Part shown: in pieces, positions 18,436-28,080 of the stretch
Layout: the number at the start of each line of letters is the position of its first letter
Numbering within the stretch: position 1 is the stretch's first letter
Assembly (NCBI GenBank): GCA_963666865.1
Contig: OY763072.1
Coordinates: 2,046,001-2,110,000 of the forward strand
Length of the DNA: 64,000 nucleotides
Direction: 5' to 3'
From: Bin87 sp963666865
Lineage (GTDB): Bacteria > Chloroflexota > Dehalococcoidia > Lucifugimonadales > UBA3495
The notes under the pieces: model-generated
Databases searched by the model: none
What the model saw: only the letters and a program-made list of their open reading frames with translations
What the model was told of the DNA's origin: nothing
Program-made: the position numbers and the translations under genes

Positions 18436-20010
18436 TTAAGCCGACGCAATCCATTCGACGGCACGTTCCCCTATCATGACAACCGTTGCATGGCTGCCAC
18501 CTGACCTTGTAACCCGCGGCATCACCGACGCATCGACCACCGACAACCCCTTTACACCCTTGACGCTGCAGTATTGATCCACAACCGCCATTGGGTCTGA
18601 ATCCGGTCCCATCTTGCACGTGCCGGACACATGCCTGGCTGTTCCCACGGTTTGGCGTATATAGACGTCCAAAGCGTGGTCGTCGGCCAGAATTTCATCC
18701 GTTGGGTGGAGCCGGTAATCGGCCACGTCTTTATACGCATCGGATTCAAGGAAACCGATGGCCATTCGGATGCCTTCCCGCACCCGACGGATGTCGTTCG
18801 GATGCTGAAGATAGCGGTAGTTGAACTCCGGCTGCACTGTGGGGTCGGCAGACGCAAGCCTGACGTATCCTGCGCCGTCAGGTAGTCCAAGCGTGCACGA
18901 GATTCGCGCCACCCGGTCCGCAGGAACATCATCGTTGAGGAACTTGGTCCGTAAACCGGGGACGCGCTCCGGCCGTTCGTCAACCATCGGGGTGGTCCTC
19001 AGCAACATATCATTGACTTCGCTGGAACCGTGGGCGGTGTAGTGCAGACAAAAGCGTGCCGCGTCGGCATCAGACGTCAGGGTCATTCCGTCTTTGACTT
19101 TGAAGGTAATCTGGGCACTCAGGTGGTTAAAGAGGTTCTGCCCCACTCCGGGAAGCTCATGAACGAGCGGTATCCCGAATTGTTCAAGTTGGTCTTTGGG
19201 GCCGATTCCCGATAGCATCAGCAGATGAGGCGACTTGAGAGCCCCTGCGCTCAACACAACCCGGTCTGCTTCAACGTTGAAAATCTCGCCTCCGCTTTCC
19301 ACTTCCACACCGACGGCTTTCAGATCCTCGATCAATACCTTCCTGACGAAAACCCCTCCCCTCACCGTAAGGTTAAGACGGTGGCGCATGGGATTCAGGT
19401 GAGTGATAGCAGCGCTCATCCTCCAGCCGTCCAGGTTATTCGAGGGCCACACGCCCACGCCCGCGGGGTTCGGGCCATTGGTATCCTCGACTGTCCCATA
19501 ACCTGCTTCCAAACAGGCGGCGTGGAAGGCCTTTTGGATGTCTGCCCAGGGCCCGGATTGACGACGCCTTACTGGCATCGGTCCGTCGGCTCCATGAAAA
19601 TCATCCCGAATGTCGAGATCGTGCTCAGACTTTCTAAAGTAAGGGAGCACCTTGTCATAAGACCATTCATCGTTGCCCATCGCAGACCAGGAGTCGAAAT
19701 CCTCAGGCAACCCCCTTTGCATGGCCTGACCGTTGATGGACGATCCTCCTCCGATCACCTTGCCCTGCGCTACGTGGATCTCGCCTTGCTCCTCGGTGAT
19801 CGTTCCCCGCAGGGCCCAGTTATGCTCCGAGTCTGGGGATTCTGCGAAACTGGTGTGGCCGAACTTTATCTCGTCCGGAAGATACTCTGGATCAGGGTAA
19901 TCTGGCCCGGCTTCCAGCAACAGCACGGAGGTATTCGCGTTTTCAGCCAATCTGCTGGCCAACACCGATCCAGCCGCTCCCCCACCGACGATAACAACGT
20001 CATATTTCAT
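18436..20010 (-). CDS. GMC-family FAD-dependent oxidoreductase (choline dehydrogenase-like)
   Basis: A 524-residue flavoprotein oxidising an alcohol or related substrate, which cannot be predicted. The FAD Rossmann motif VIVGGGAAGSVLASRLAE lies at residues 6-23 and is followed by LLLEAG. GMC signature 1 is near GKVIGGGSSINGQAM, and signature 2 is GALKSPHLLMLSGIGP. GVGQNLFNHL and the C-terminal pair HVSGTCKMG and GSHATVVMIGERAVEWI supply the active-site His residues. ATG 20010 is preceded by AAGGAGG. It stands alone between the IS cluster and a pseudogene. Confidence 0.9.
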   Translation of the reverse strand: MKYDVVIVGGGAAGSVLASRLAENANTSVLLLEAGPDYPDPEYLPDEIKFGHTSFAESPDSEHNWALRGTITEEQGEIHVAQGKVIGGGSSINGQAMQRGLPEDFDSWSAMGNDEWSYDKVLPYFRKSEHDLDIRDDFHGADGPMPVRRRQSGPWADIQKAFHAACLEAGYGTVEDTNGPNPAGVGVWPSNNLDGWRMSAAITHLNPMRHRLNLTVRGGVFVRKVLIEDLKAVGVEVESGGEIFNVEADRVVLSAGALKSPHLLMLSGIGPKDQLEQFGIPLVHELPGVGQNLFNHLSAQITFKVKDGMTLTSDADAARFCLHYTAHGSSEVNDMLLRTTPMVDERPERVPGLRTKFLNDDVPADRVARISCTLGLPDGAGYVRLASADPTVQPEFNYRYLQHPNDIRRVREGIRMAIGFLESDAYKDVADYRLHPTDEILADDHALDVYIRQTVGTARHVSGTCKMGPDSDPMAVVDQYCSVKGVKGLSVVDASVMPRVTRSGGSHATVVMIGERAVEWIASA

Positions 20011-20241
20011 GGGTCCTCCTTAAACGCTTCGTCTTCTAACCCAGGATTTCCCAGTTTTAACCGATTCCGCTGAGGATAGGACGTTCTGGGATTTTTCCGA
20101 TTATAAACCGGCATTCTCCATATCGGCCGACCAGCAGGTTCCGAACAGGGTAGCTGGAGCATATTGCCGGTCTTCGTTGCTTGTCAATCCTCTTTCGCTC
20201 CTGTGAGGCGATTCCGCTACTCGGATTTTCTCTGAAAGGCG

Positions 20242-20273
20242 GCGGAAACCGTCGCTTCGGTGACGGTTTCCGC
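20242..20273 (-). terminator. Strong hairpin downstream of the fibronectin-III pseudogene
   Basis: A perfect 12-bp stem GCGGAAACCGTC/GACGGTTTCCGC with an 8-base loop, 46 bases past the pseudogene stop. There is no long U-run on either strand; TTCTGTTGT follows on the plus strand. Confidence 0.45.
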
Positions 20274-20318
20274 TTCTGTTGTACGTATTTACCCGCATAG
20301 GGGTGGCACACCATCTTG

Positions 20319-21299
20319 CTACCAGTTGCTGAACAATGTCAGCCAGTCGTTCACCGTGGCTCGTTCGTGAATGGTCATGGACAGACTGTACTCGGTCTTG
20401 ACGGCTTTGTGCTGGGTGGCGTAATCGCATCCTTCAGCGTCGGTATTGATTATTCTAGCGGCGATGCCGATCAGCTGGTCCGGCGTGCGGGATCCCTAGC
20501 TGGAGTTGAAGGAACCGGTAGTGGGATTTAGGTTGTCCAAGTCGGATGAGAACGCATCCTTCTAGTTGGCGGTCCAATTGCAGCCGCCAGAGACGCGCAT
20601 GTCTCTTAGCGCAACGTGGTGGTCATGCGTGCGGCTGGTGTTGTTGACGTTGTCGGACGGCAGAGTCCACATAGAGGTCGCGCCGGCGGGTACCATGGGG
20701 TAGCTACCCAACTCATCACGGTCCTAATCTTCACCAGAGCAGGCTGCGGCTGGCTCCAGTGTGCTGGTAGCAGCAGGGACGAGGGTTGCGGTTGGCACCG
20801 ACGTGCTGGTGACATTAGGTACGGGCGTCGGGGTTTGCCTTGGTGTCGGTGTGTTGGCGATCGTTGTACTGGTCGGTGCAGGCATGGGTGCCGGCGTGCT
20901 AGGAGTGGTCGTTCTCACGGTCAGCGATGACCACGAACTCCAGGTTACTGGCCCGAACATCTGGCTGCCAGCTCCAACGATGATCCAGTATTTCTGATCA
21001 TCTGGCAGGTATTTGATGGTGTATTCAGTATTGCGTTTGGTGTCAGCGAAGTGGAACGCTTAAAGCCAATCGATGCCGGCATTCGATATGGGTCTAACAT
21101 CCGCCTCTTGTGTCCACCCTATCTGGTGAACGCTCGCTGCGTCTTCGTTCCGCGAGACGCGGACGCTATTGGCGGTGTTGGTCACGGTGACACCGGTTGC
21201 CGCTGGTCGTGTCTGTTGATTGATGGCAACGATCGACGCCATTAGTGCCACTGCTACTACGGCGGTGATGGCGATAAGCCGTTTTCTCGTGTGGTTCAT
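20319..21299 (-). pseudogene. Fibronectin-III lipoprotein-like gene with four in-frame stops
   Basis: One frame of 327 codons reads as a coherent secreted protein. A signal/TM segment (IAITAVVAVALMASIVAI) is followed by an FnIII-like domain (VRVSRNEDAAS to WSSWSSLTVR), a long Thr/Pro-rich linker ending ACSGED, and a C-terminal domain (DELGSYPMVPAGATSMW to MTIHERATVNDWLTLFSNW). It contains TAA at 21060-21062 and TAG at 20724-20726, 20562-20564 and 20496-20498, but no frameshift. AAAGGAAAT precedes the start. Such FnIII-linker proteins are frequent in SAR202-type Chloroflexota, by recollection. Either a pseudogene decaying by point mutation, or stop readthrough. Confidence 0.6.
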
Positions 21300-21528
21300 T
21301 TCCAAATTTCCTTTAAGACGAAACTAGCCATGCCGCAGGACAGGCTCGTTCAAATTCCGTCCGTTTTATAGCACAGGCGGATAGCCGAAACCAGCGGGCA
21401 GGAAGCGGGGAGTGTGCGGGACACACGCTTCACGCCCAGTGAATTCATATCCGTTCTGCTGATACTCGGGGGGCGATTGTAGTTCGCAGCTCCGGCGCGT
21501 CGGTAAATCCGTAGCCTTTCTGGCCAGG

Positions 21529-23376
21529 CTACGCCGCCTGATGCTTCGCCTGCCGCTCAGAGTAGATGTCCAGCGTTTGCTGGCCTCCTCGGACTAGCTC
21601 GTCTGGGTAAGGCCATATCTTGCAGATGATTTCTGCGAGCTGATGGCTTCGCTGGGCGATGATTTCCTCGTCCCACGTTTCGTTTTCTGCGATTTCGCGG
21701 TTCATGATCAACGTGCTGATCTTCCGTATTTCATCGCGCTTCTTGACCCATGGCCCATTGGATAGATGGGTGTTCATCTTCTCCGTGGTCAGCGTGAGAT
21801 TGCCGATCTGCTGGATAACCTGCTTGCGCCGGTTGATGGCAGCTGGCATATCGTCCGTGTCCGCCGGCATTACCCAGTTGGTTTCCCAAGATTGGGGCAT
21901 GACATGCTCAATGGTGAGGTCACCGGCGTCGCTGAGTTGCTCACCCATTGTTCTCCGCATGTATTGCTCAACGGCAGTCAGTACCATCTTCTTGCGTGCG
22001 GCGTTGCCTCTCATGCCGGCTGTGGTCAATTCTCCTATGACAACGGCATCGTTGGGCCAGTGCCCCGAGTTTCGGTCGCGGCTGGTCAGCCGCTTTAGCA
22101 AGCCGCATTCAAGGTTTCCTGCCGTGGTGTCTTGGATGACGGCTATCAGGGTTTTGTTCAGCTCGTTGCTTGCGTAGCCGCAGAGCATCCGCCTGACCAA
22201 GTAGCTCTCCAGCCGTTCGTAGCAGCGCAGTTTTTCTTCCATTGAAACATCCGATTGCCAGATGTGGAGTGCAAGCGGTATCGCCGTCCCTGTTTCCATG
22301 GCGTGAATACGTTTGGTGAAGGTCTCTATTTTCTCTATTCTGTCGAGTTCTATGTTTTTGTACACTTGACCATAGCTGCGGATGTCTTCGCAGACCGCTT
22401 TGATCCTCTCTAATCGCTGGAACTGTGACCACTGACCGTGGTACAAGGTTTGGCGAAAAACCGGTGCCATGCGGTTGGCGGTAACTTCGTCAGTTTGGCG
22501 TATGTTTAACCAGAAGTTCAGGAATCTCTCAATATGAGTTCTGGTCAGCCTACCGTCTTTTGAAATGTTGTTCCACCAGCGGTCCTGAGTGAACATTCCC
22601 CAGAGTTCATCAGCGAGCCGCTCGTCATTGACGACTTCAGCTTCGTACATGACGACATTTTTGATGAGGTCCGCCTGTTGCAGCGGTTCGCCGCGGGCGT
22701 TGAGTGTCTCAAACACCATATGAGGTTGTTCGTCAGGGTCAATGGTGATGGCGACTATCTCCAGCTTTGTGGTGAGCGCGCACTCCAACACGGTCTTCCG
22801 AGCTTCGCGCTGGTCTGGTTCGACGTTCAGCCAATTTTCAATGCTGTTGAGGAAGTGGTAGTACGCCGCGGTGATCCCGCCCTTCGCTTTCGCGATTTCT
22901 TCCGAGGGCTGGTTTCCGCTCATGACCGCTTGGTAGTCCTCGCGGTCATTGGGATTCGTGTGTCGAACCTTGAAGGCATCGTTTTCGGTGTCGTTGCGGT
23001 GTTCAGATGGGTTTTCCATCAGGTTGCGCATACCAGCCTGGGCGTCGGTGTAATTCAGACCGGCGAATGCCGCCTTGGTAGCAGCGACGACGATCTGTAG
23101 AGTGGTGAGGCGCTGCTGGCCATCGACGACCAGCCAGTGGTCTACTTTGCCGATGCCGTCGCTCAGCTTTTGCAGAACGATGGCGCCGAGGAAGTGCGTC
23201 TTCGCAGTGGCGTTGTTAGCGGTTTGCTCATCACGGTCAGCAATGTTCTTGATGTCCTGCCACAGTGGTTCCCACTGATCTTCGTTGCTCCAAGCGTAGC
23301 CGCGTTGGAATGGCGGGATCACGTATTGAGCTGGCTTGACGAACAGGGTGTTGACGTTGACGATTTCGCTTAGCAA
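21529..23376 (-). CDS. DUF262/DUF1524 protein (GmrSD-type restriction enzyme)
   Basis: The 616-residue protein joins two GmrSD domains. The N-terminal DUF262 (GmrS-like nucleotide-hydrolysing domain) has IPPFQRGYAW, KTHFLGAIVL, VDGQQRLTTLQ and FETLNARGEPLQ. The C-terminal DUF1524 (GmrD-like HNH nuclease) has IEHVMPQSW and GNLTLTTEKMNTHL. Known single-chain GmrSD and BrxU enzymes cut DNA with modified cytosines. TTG 23376 is chosen because TAGGAGA lies seven bases upstream; the frame is open to 23460 but would overlap the upstream gene. It follows the methyltransferase-HNH gene by 20 bases, suggesting one defence operon. Confidence 0.85.
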   Translation of the reverse strand: MLSEIVNVNTLFVKPAQYVIPPFQRGYAWSNEDQWEPLWQDIKNIADRDEQTANNATAKTHFLGAIVLQKLSDGIGKVDHWLVVDGQQRLTTLQIVVAATKAAFAGLNYTDAQAGMRNLMENPSEHRNDTENDAFKVRHTNPNDREDYQAVMSGNQPSEEIAKAKGGITAAYYHFLNSIENWLNVEPDQREARKTVLECALTTKLEIVAITIDPDEQPHMVFETLNARGEPLQQADLIKNVVMYEAEVVNDERLADELWGMFTQDRWWNNISKDGRLTRTHIERFLNFWLNIRQTDEVTANRMAPVFRQTLYHGQWSQFQRLERIKAVCEDIRSYGQVYKNIELDRIEKIETFTKRIHAMETGTAIPLALHIWQSDVSMEEKLRCYERLESYLVRRMLCGYASNELNKTLIAVIQDTTAGNLECGLLKRLTSRDRNSGHWPNDAVVIGELTTAGMRGNAARKKMVLTAVEQYMRRTMGEQLSDAGDLTIEHVMPQSWETNWVMPADTDDMPAAINRRKQVIQQIGNLTLTTEKMNTHLSNGPWVKKRDEIRKISTLIMNREIAENETWDEEIIAQRSHQLAEIICKIWPYPDELVRGGQQTLDIYSERQAKHQAA

Positions 23377-23396
23377 TGGATGGTCTCCTATTTTGG

Positions 23397-24184
23397 CTAC
23401 GCGGTCAGCTTCGGTAGTGACCGTTCTTTCGGAAGATTTTCCCAACGCTGTTTGGTCCACTGATGTCGCTCATCAACGATGCGGCGTATTTCGTACAGCT
23501 TGGCTTCGCTGCTGATACGGCCGTTTTCTAGGGCTTTGGTGAATACCTTTTCCAAGTCGGGGTCGTCGGACTTGTCCGAGTTGCAGGGACTGCAGGCGAG
23601 GGCGCGGTTCCAGCAGTCGTCGTTGGTACCGTCGCGACGGTTGGGCTCCACGTGGTCCAGATGTAGTTCCCTGCGGTCCGCGGTTTTCCGTTGGCCGCAG
23701 TACCAGCACTCGGGACCGTATTGGGAGACGAATACGTCCCAGACCTGCTGGGATGTTTCCAGCGGCTTTCGTTTGTACTTGATCTTTGGCAGTGCGCGTA
23801 TGGGCAACTTCTTGGGTGCTGGTTGCGTGGTACGTTGCGGTAGCTGCTTGGGGCCGCGGACTTTGATGATGCGGGTGTCTCCTAATCGGAACATGTCACC
23901 TGGAGATACGATCTCGCCTTCTGTTTTTATATTCAGATCTGGTTGCTTGTGAAACTGGCGTCGCACGACAGTCCAGGCTCGGGGCGACATATCGCAGGCG
24001 ATCCAGCGGCGACCGGTGAGTTCGGCAGCTACGGGGACATAGGCACAGCCGGCGAAACAGTCGAGCACGACATCGCCGGGGTTACTACTGGCTTCGATGA
24101 TGCGCCGCGCCAAGGCTTGCGGCTTTTGAGTAGGGTATCCAGTGCGCTCTTTAGCCGTGTTGCCTACACGCTTGATGTCGTCCC
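23397..24184 (-). pseudogene. DNA methyltransferase-HNH fusion, N-terminus lost to an IS
   Basis: The remaining 262 codons begin at the IS701 junction. They read GYPTQKPQALARRIIEASS and GDVVLDCFAGCAYVPVAAELTGRRWIACD, the C-terminal half of an amino-methyltransferase (the AdoMet motif I region, here with FAG). A linker follows, then an HNH nuclease domain: CWYCGQ, ELHLDHVEPNRRDG, DDCWNRALACSPCN. The target-recognition and DPPY portions are gone; the IS inserted at CTAG 24185-24188 and I do not find the missing half elsewhere in the window. The gene is upstream of and close to the DUF262/DUF1524 gene. ATG 24113 could still start a shortened HNH protein. Confidence 0.7.
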
Positions 24185-24431
24185 CTAGTATTACAGTCGC
24201 GCTTAGTTTGATAGTATGAGCCCATGACTACTGGTGAGAGCGGAGGGGTTGGAGATGGGTCGGGCGTTGCTGGAGGGAGAGGCGGTCCTGAGGGAAGTGC
24301 TGGAGTGGGAAGTTGGGTTGCGGGCGCTGCACGAGCGTATCGGTCATCGTTTTAGTCGCAGTGAGTCGCGGCAGCGGGTTCTGTCGTACCTGAAAGGATT
24401 GCTGGGGTCGGTGGAGCGCAAGAATGGGTGG

Positions 24432-24446
24432 TCCGCCTGCGGCGGA
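24432..24446. repeat. 15-bp palindrome TCCGCC-TGC-GGCGGA
   Basis: Directly after ERKNGW of the second IS701 transposase; shifts the frame. Confidence 0.85.
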
Positions 24447-24481
24447 CCGAGTATGCTGGCGATGCCACTCCCGACGGGGTG

Positions 24482-24496
24482 TCCGCCGGAGGCGGA
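24482..24496. repeat. 15-bp palindrome TCCGCC-GGA-GGCGGA
   Basis: After DATPDGV, only 35 bases from the preceding palindrome; read in frame as SAGGG. Confidence 0.85.
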
Positions 24497-25173
24497 CTGG
24501 CGGTGTACCACTGGGATGCGGATGAGGTGCGGGATGATCTGCAAGGGTACGTGGTGGAGCATCTGGGAGACCCAGAGGCGGTGCTGGTGGCGGATGAGAC
24601 GGGGTTTCTGAAGCAGGGGAGGAAGTCGGTGGGGGTAAAGCGTCAGTACAGCGGGACGGCGGGGAAGGTGGAGAACTGTCAGATCGGAGTGTTCCTGGCC
24701 TATGGCAGTTGTTACGGCGGCGCTTTTCTGGATCGGGAGTTGTATTTGCCCCAGGAATGGGCGGAGGATGTGGAGCGGCGGCAGGAAGCTGGGGTGCCGG
24801 AAGAGGTAATTTTCCATACCAAAGGGGAACTGGCCCAAACCATGATTGCCCGGGCGGTGTCGGCTGGGGTGCCCTTTGGCTGGGTGGCTGGCGATACGGT
24901 GTACGGCAACGACCGGCGACTGCGGCGGTGGCTGGCGGAGCAGAGCCTGCCCTACGTGCTGGCGGTGAAGAGCAATGAGCCCCTGTGGGCCGACACGGAG
25001 CGTGGCTCGGCCCAGGTGGCGGCCCGGGAGTTGGCCCAGCAGATACCCGATGACCAGTGGCAACGTCTCAGCGCTGGAGACGGGTCCAAAGGGCCACGCC
25101 TCTAAGATTGGGGCCGATTGCCGATCCGTCCCTGGTCAGAACCGGACCCGGGGCATTGGCTGTTGGTGCGTCG

Positions 25174-25188
25174 TCCGCCGCAGGCGGA
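25174..25188. repeat. 15-bp palindrome TCCGCC-GCA-GGCGGA
   Basis: Between HWLLVRR and DPEDLAYY of the second IS701 transposase; shifts the frame. Confidence 0.85.
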
Positions 25189-25374
25189 CCGATCCCGAAG
25201 ACCTGGCCTATTACGCCTGTTTTGGAGCGGCGGAAGTGCCGCTGGCCGAACTGGCGCGGGTGGCGGGCAGCCGCTGGATCATCGAAGATGCCTTCAAAGA
25301 AGCCAAGCAGGAAGTGGGTCTGGACGAATACGAGGTGCGCCGTTGGGTCGGCTGGTACCGGCACATCACGCTGG

Positions 25375-25389
25375 TCCGCCTGAGGCGGA
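25375..25389. repeat. 15-bp palindrome TCCGCC-TGA-GGCGGA
   Basis: Between RHITL and LAHAFL of the second IS701 transposase. Fifteen bases stand in place of about five, shifting the frame. Confidence 0.85.
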
Positions 25390-25857
25390 CTGGCCCATGC
25401 CTTTCTGGCAGCGACCCGGCGCTACGCCGTCGGTGGCCATGGCAAAAGGGGGCGGTCCCCCCGGGAGAACTCATCCCGTTGACCGTGTCCGAGGTCAGAC
25501 TGCTGCTCTGCCGGCTGCTGTGGCTACCCCGAGGCAGTCCTGCCCTGACCATCCAATGGTCAGGATGGAGACGCCGGCATCAGGCCCGGGCTAGACAGTG
25601 TCATTACAAGAGACGCTTTCTGAGACTTTCACCACAAGCGCGACTGTAATACTAAACCGAAGCCAGGGTGAAACCCGCATTGGCGTTCGGTAGAATTGGC
25701 GGTGGATGAGTTGTACGGTGAGCGAAATCGGAGTGGGGGTTGCAGTTGGGTACGGCGGGGATGAGGCCACTGCTGGAGCGGTGGCAAATGGATGAGGCTG
25801 AGGTACGACGACGGATGTACCGGTCGCCGACGCCACGAGAGCGGGAAAGGTGGCACG

Positions 25858-25872
25858 TCCGCCTGTGGCGGA
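25858..25872. repeat. 15-bp palindrome TCCGCC-TGT-GGCGGA
   Basis: Between ERERWH and WLLGQGWTAAA of the IS630 C transposase; shifts the frame. Confidence 0.85.
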
Positions 25873-25998
25873 TGGCTGCTGGGCCAGGGATGGACAGCGG
25901 CGGCGGTAGGTCGGGCGTTGGATCGGGATGCCCACACCATAGGCCAATGGGTCACGATGTTTGCAGAGGGCGGTCCCAAGGCGCTGTCATTTGAGCAG

Positions 25999-27187
25999 TC
26001 GGGAGCAACTGTCCCTGCTGTCAAGAGGACAGGGCCGGGAATGTCGAGCTCATGTCGTCCCAGGGTGAGCGATGCTTGAGGATGGCGTTGAGAATGACGA
26101 GCAGTTTGCGCATGCAAGCGACCAATGCCACCTTTTTCGGTTTACCGGCCGCCAGCAGCTTCTGGTAGAAACCGCGGATGACGGGGTTGTGGCGGCTACC
26201 CACCAACGCTGCCATGTAAAGGACGGCCCGTACCCGGGAGCGCCCGCCCCAGACGGTGCGTTTGCCCCGCAGGGTGCCACTGTCCCGGTTGAAGGGAGCC
26301 ACGCCCACAAGGGCGGCGATCTGCCGGCGGTCCAGCGTTCCCAACTCCGGCAGGTAAGCCAGCAGGGTTAGGGAGAGCTGGTCCCCCACACCGGGGACGG
26401 TGCGCAGGAGATCATCCTTCTCCCGCCACACGGGACTTCGGCGGAGGGTCTGCCTCAGCCCTGCGTCCAAGTCTGCCAACTCCTGTTCCAGCCATGCGAT
26501 GTGGGCCTCGATACGGGGACGGACCGCACTGATGGCGGTACCTAACCGGTTCTTCTCCGAGACCAGTATAGTCATGACCTGTTGCCGACGGGCCGCCAGG
26601 GAGTTGAGGACCTGGGTTTCAGCGTCTTTGAGAGGTCGTACGGAGGGACGGACGGCGTCGGCAAAGTGCGCCAGGACCGCCGCGTCCAGGGCGTCGGTCT
26701 TGGCCAGCACGCCCGTGGCCCTGCCGAAATCTCGCACCTGGCGAGGGTTGACCACCACCACCGGCAGCGCCGCAGCGGCCAAGGCGGCCACCAAGGACAG
26801 TTCCAGCCCGCCCGTGCTCTCCATCAGCACCAGGGCGGGACCCAGGTCCACCATCTGGGAGACCAATTCTTGGACGCCGCTATCGTCGTAGGACACGACC
26901 CATCTCTGTCCCGTAGGCCGGACGGCGACGTCCACCTGAGCCTTAGAGACATCGATGCCTACGAATTTCAGTTCTTGTTCCATCTGTGCCTCCGGTGTGA
27001 GCGTTGGCCCGTCCTTGCACGATGCGGGCTCGATTGGCCCAGGCAACTGTTCGGGCTCTCATCTCGTGTGGGGTGCGGCGACCCTTGCTCCCGATCGGTC
27101 TGCTATGACCTGGTTCCCATCGGTCTACCGCGCCCCGGTCCGATTGCCGAAGTGATTCTTACACTCCAAAACCAAGATACAAGGTTC
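25999..27187. mobile_element. IS110-family element 1 (approximate limits)
   Basis: The limits are inferred from where the IS630 C coding sequence stops and resumes. IS110 elements lack clear inverted repeats, so the edges are uncertain by some tens of bases. Confidence 0.6.
26021..26983 (-). CDS. IS110 family transposase, apparently intact
   Basis: A 320-residue RuvC-like DEDD transposase. The N-terminal DEDD_Tnp_IS110 domain has VGIDVSKAQVDVAV, the ALVLMESTGGLE acidic motif and KTDALDAAVLAHFADAV. The C-terminal Transposase_20 domain has LRTVPGVGDQLSLTLLAYLPELG, VGVAPFNRDSGTLRGKR and the serine region, ending RSPWDDMSSTF. ATG 26983 begins MEQELKFVGIDVSK. Its frame is complete and free of palindromes although the host IS630 element is degraded. 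Confidence 0.88.
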   Translation of the reverse strand: MEQELKFVGIDVSKAQVDVAVRPTGQRWVVSYDDSGVQELVSQMVDLGPALVLMESTGGLELSLVAALAAAALPVVVVNPRQVRDFGRATGVLAKTDALDAAVLAHFADAVRPSVRPLKDAETQVLNSLAARRQQVMTILVSEKNRLGTAISAVRPRIEAHIAWLEQELADLDAGLRQTLRRSPVWREKDDLLRTVPGVGDQLSLTLLAYLPELGTLDRRQIAALVGVAPFNRDSGTLRGKRTVWGGRSRVRAVLYMAALVGSRHNPVIRGFYQKLLAAGKPKKVALVACMRKLLVILNAILKHRSPWDDMSSTFPALSS

Positions 27188-27206
27188 CCCCCGCGTTGAG
27201 CGGGGG
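27188..27206. repeat. Palindrome CCCCCGC-GTTGA-GCGGGGG
   Basis: A perfect 7-bp stem at the point where IS630 C coding resumes after the IS110. It may be a fourth kind of small repeat or part of the IS110 edge. Confidence 0.5.
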
Positions 27207-28080
27207 AGCAGCAGGCCGAGTTGAAGGCGGCGGTGCAGGAAGCGCCCAGCCAGGCGGGCATCGAGCTATCCAACTGGAACTGGAGGGCGGTACGCCGGTT
27301 TGTGGAGGACCGCTTCGGTCCCGCGCTGAGCCGGAGCAGTTGCCTGAACTATCTGCACCGATTGGGGTTTGTGCTGAAGCGCCCGAAGAAGCGGTTGCTC
27401 AAGGCGGACCCGGTGCGGCGGGAAGCCTTTGTGTCGGAGTATGTTGCTTTGACGGCGGCAACCCGACGGACTGGCGGCAAGATATTCTTCGCTGACGAGG
27501 CGCACTTTCAGGCGGATGCTGACCTGCGGGGCAAGTGGGTGCTGAAGGGCGAACCGGCCCTGGTGGGCTCCACCAGCCCGCGCCGTGGCGAGAAGGTCAG
27601 CTACTACTCGGCGGTGTGCTTGGAAACCGGAGAGGTGGCAGTGATGGAACTGGAGGGCAACAGCAACTCCGAGACGTCAGCCACCTTCCTGCGGCAGCTT
27701 CGGGCGCGACACCCCGAACCGCTGACGGTGATATGGGACAACTCCCCAGCCCATCGCGGCGATGCGATCAGGGCTTATCTGACCACGCCCGGCTTGAACT
27801 TGCGCCTGGTGAACCTGCCCAGCTACAGTCCGGATTTCAATGCTGACGAGGCCATCTGGGGCTGGGCGCGCCAAGAGGCAACCGCTAATCTGTGCCTGGG
27901 CACCAGGGCTGCGGTGCGGGAGACAGTGGGCGGCTTCTTCGCCGGTCTGGCCCACCGTCGGGAAGAAGTCAGCCGCCGTTGTCGCACCGTCCTTCAGGCT
28001 CGCGCCGCACAACTGAACGCCAACACCCGCGCCAATGGTTCCGGCCCAGCAAATGTAGATTTCACTTTGGCTTCGGTTTA

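Larger units (their letters stand above)
24234..25648 (+). pseudogene. IS701-type transposase broken by four palindromes
   Basis: Family sequence is recovered only by switching frames: GLLGSVERKNGW; then AGDATPDGV; then WDADEVRDDLQGYVVEHLGDPEAVLVADETGFLKQGRKSVGVKRQY and WVAGDTVYGNDRRLRRWLAEQ (the two Asp motifs); then DPEDLAYYACFGAAEVPLAELARVAGSRWIIEDAFKEAKQEVGLDEYE; and a C-terminal tail in another frame. Palindromes lie at 24432, 24482, 25174 and 25375; the second keeps frame and the other three break it. A Tyr codon after KGPRL is also a stop (TAA near 25104). Confidence 0.8.
24189..25651. mobile_element. IS701-type element, copy 2 (degenerate)
   Basis: The terminal repeats begin TATTACAGTCGCGCTT at both ends. 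The flanks are CTAG on the left and CTAA on the right, both matching YTAR but not identical. It differs from the element at 11369 in its ends and its transposase. Confidence 0.85.
25653..28080. mobile_element. IS630-family element C, interrupted by an IS110
   Basis: The terminal repeats are TAAACCGAAGCCAGGGTGAAA on the left and the related TAAACCGAAGCCAAAGTGAAA on the right when complemented, with TA at both edges. The left edge abuts the second IS701 element; the right edge is inside an IS110 transposase gene. An IS110 element splits the transposase. Confidence 0.85.

Noticed and set aside
20496..21062. An alternative genetic code with TAG or TAA as sense codons
   Set aside because: Many intact genes in the window end in TAG or TAA at the expected length, so general reassignment is excluded; only local readthrough or decay remains.
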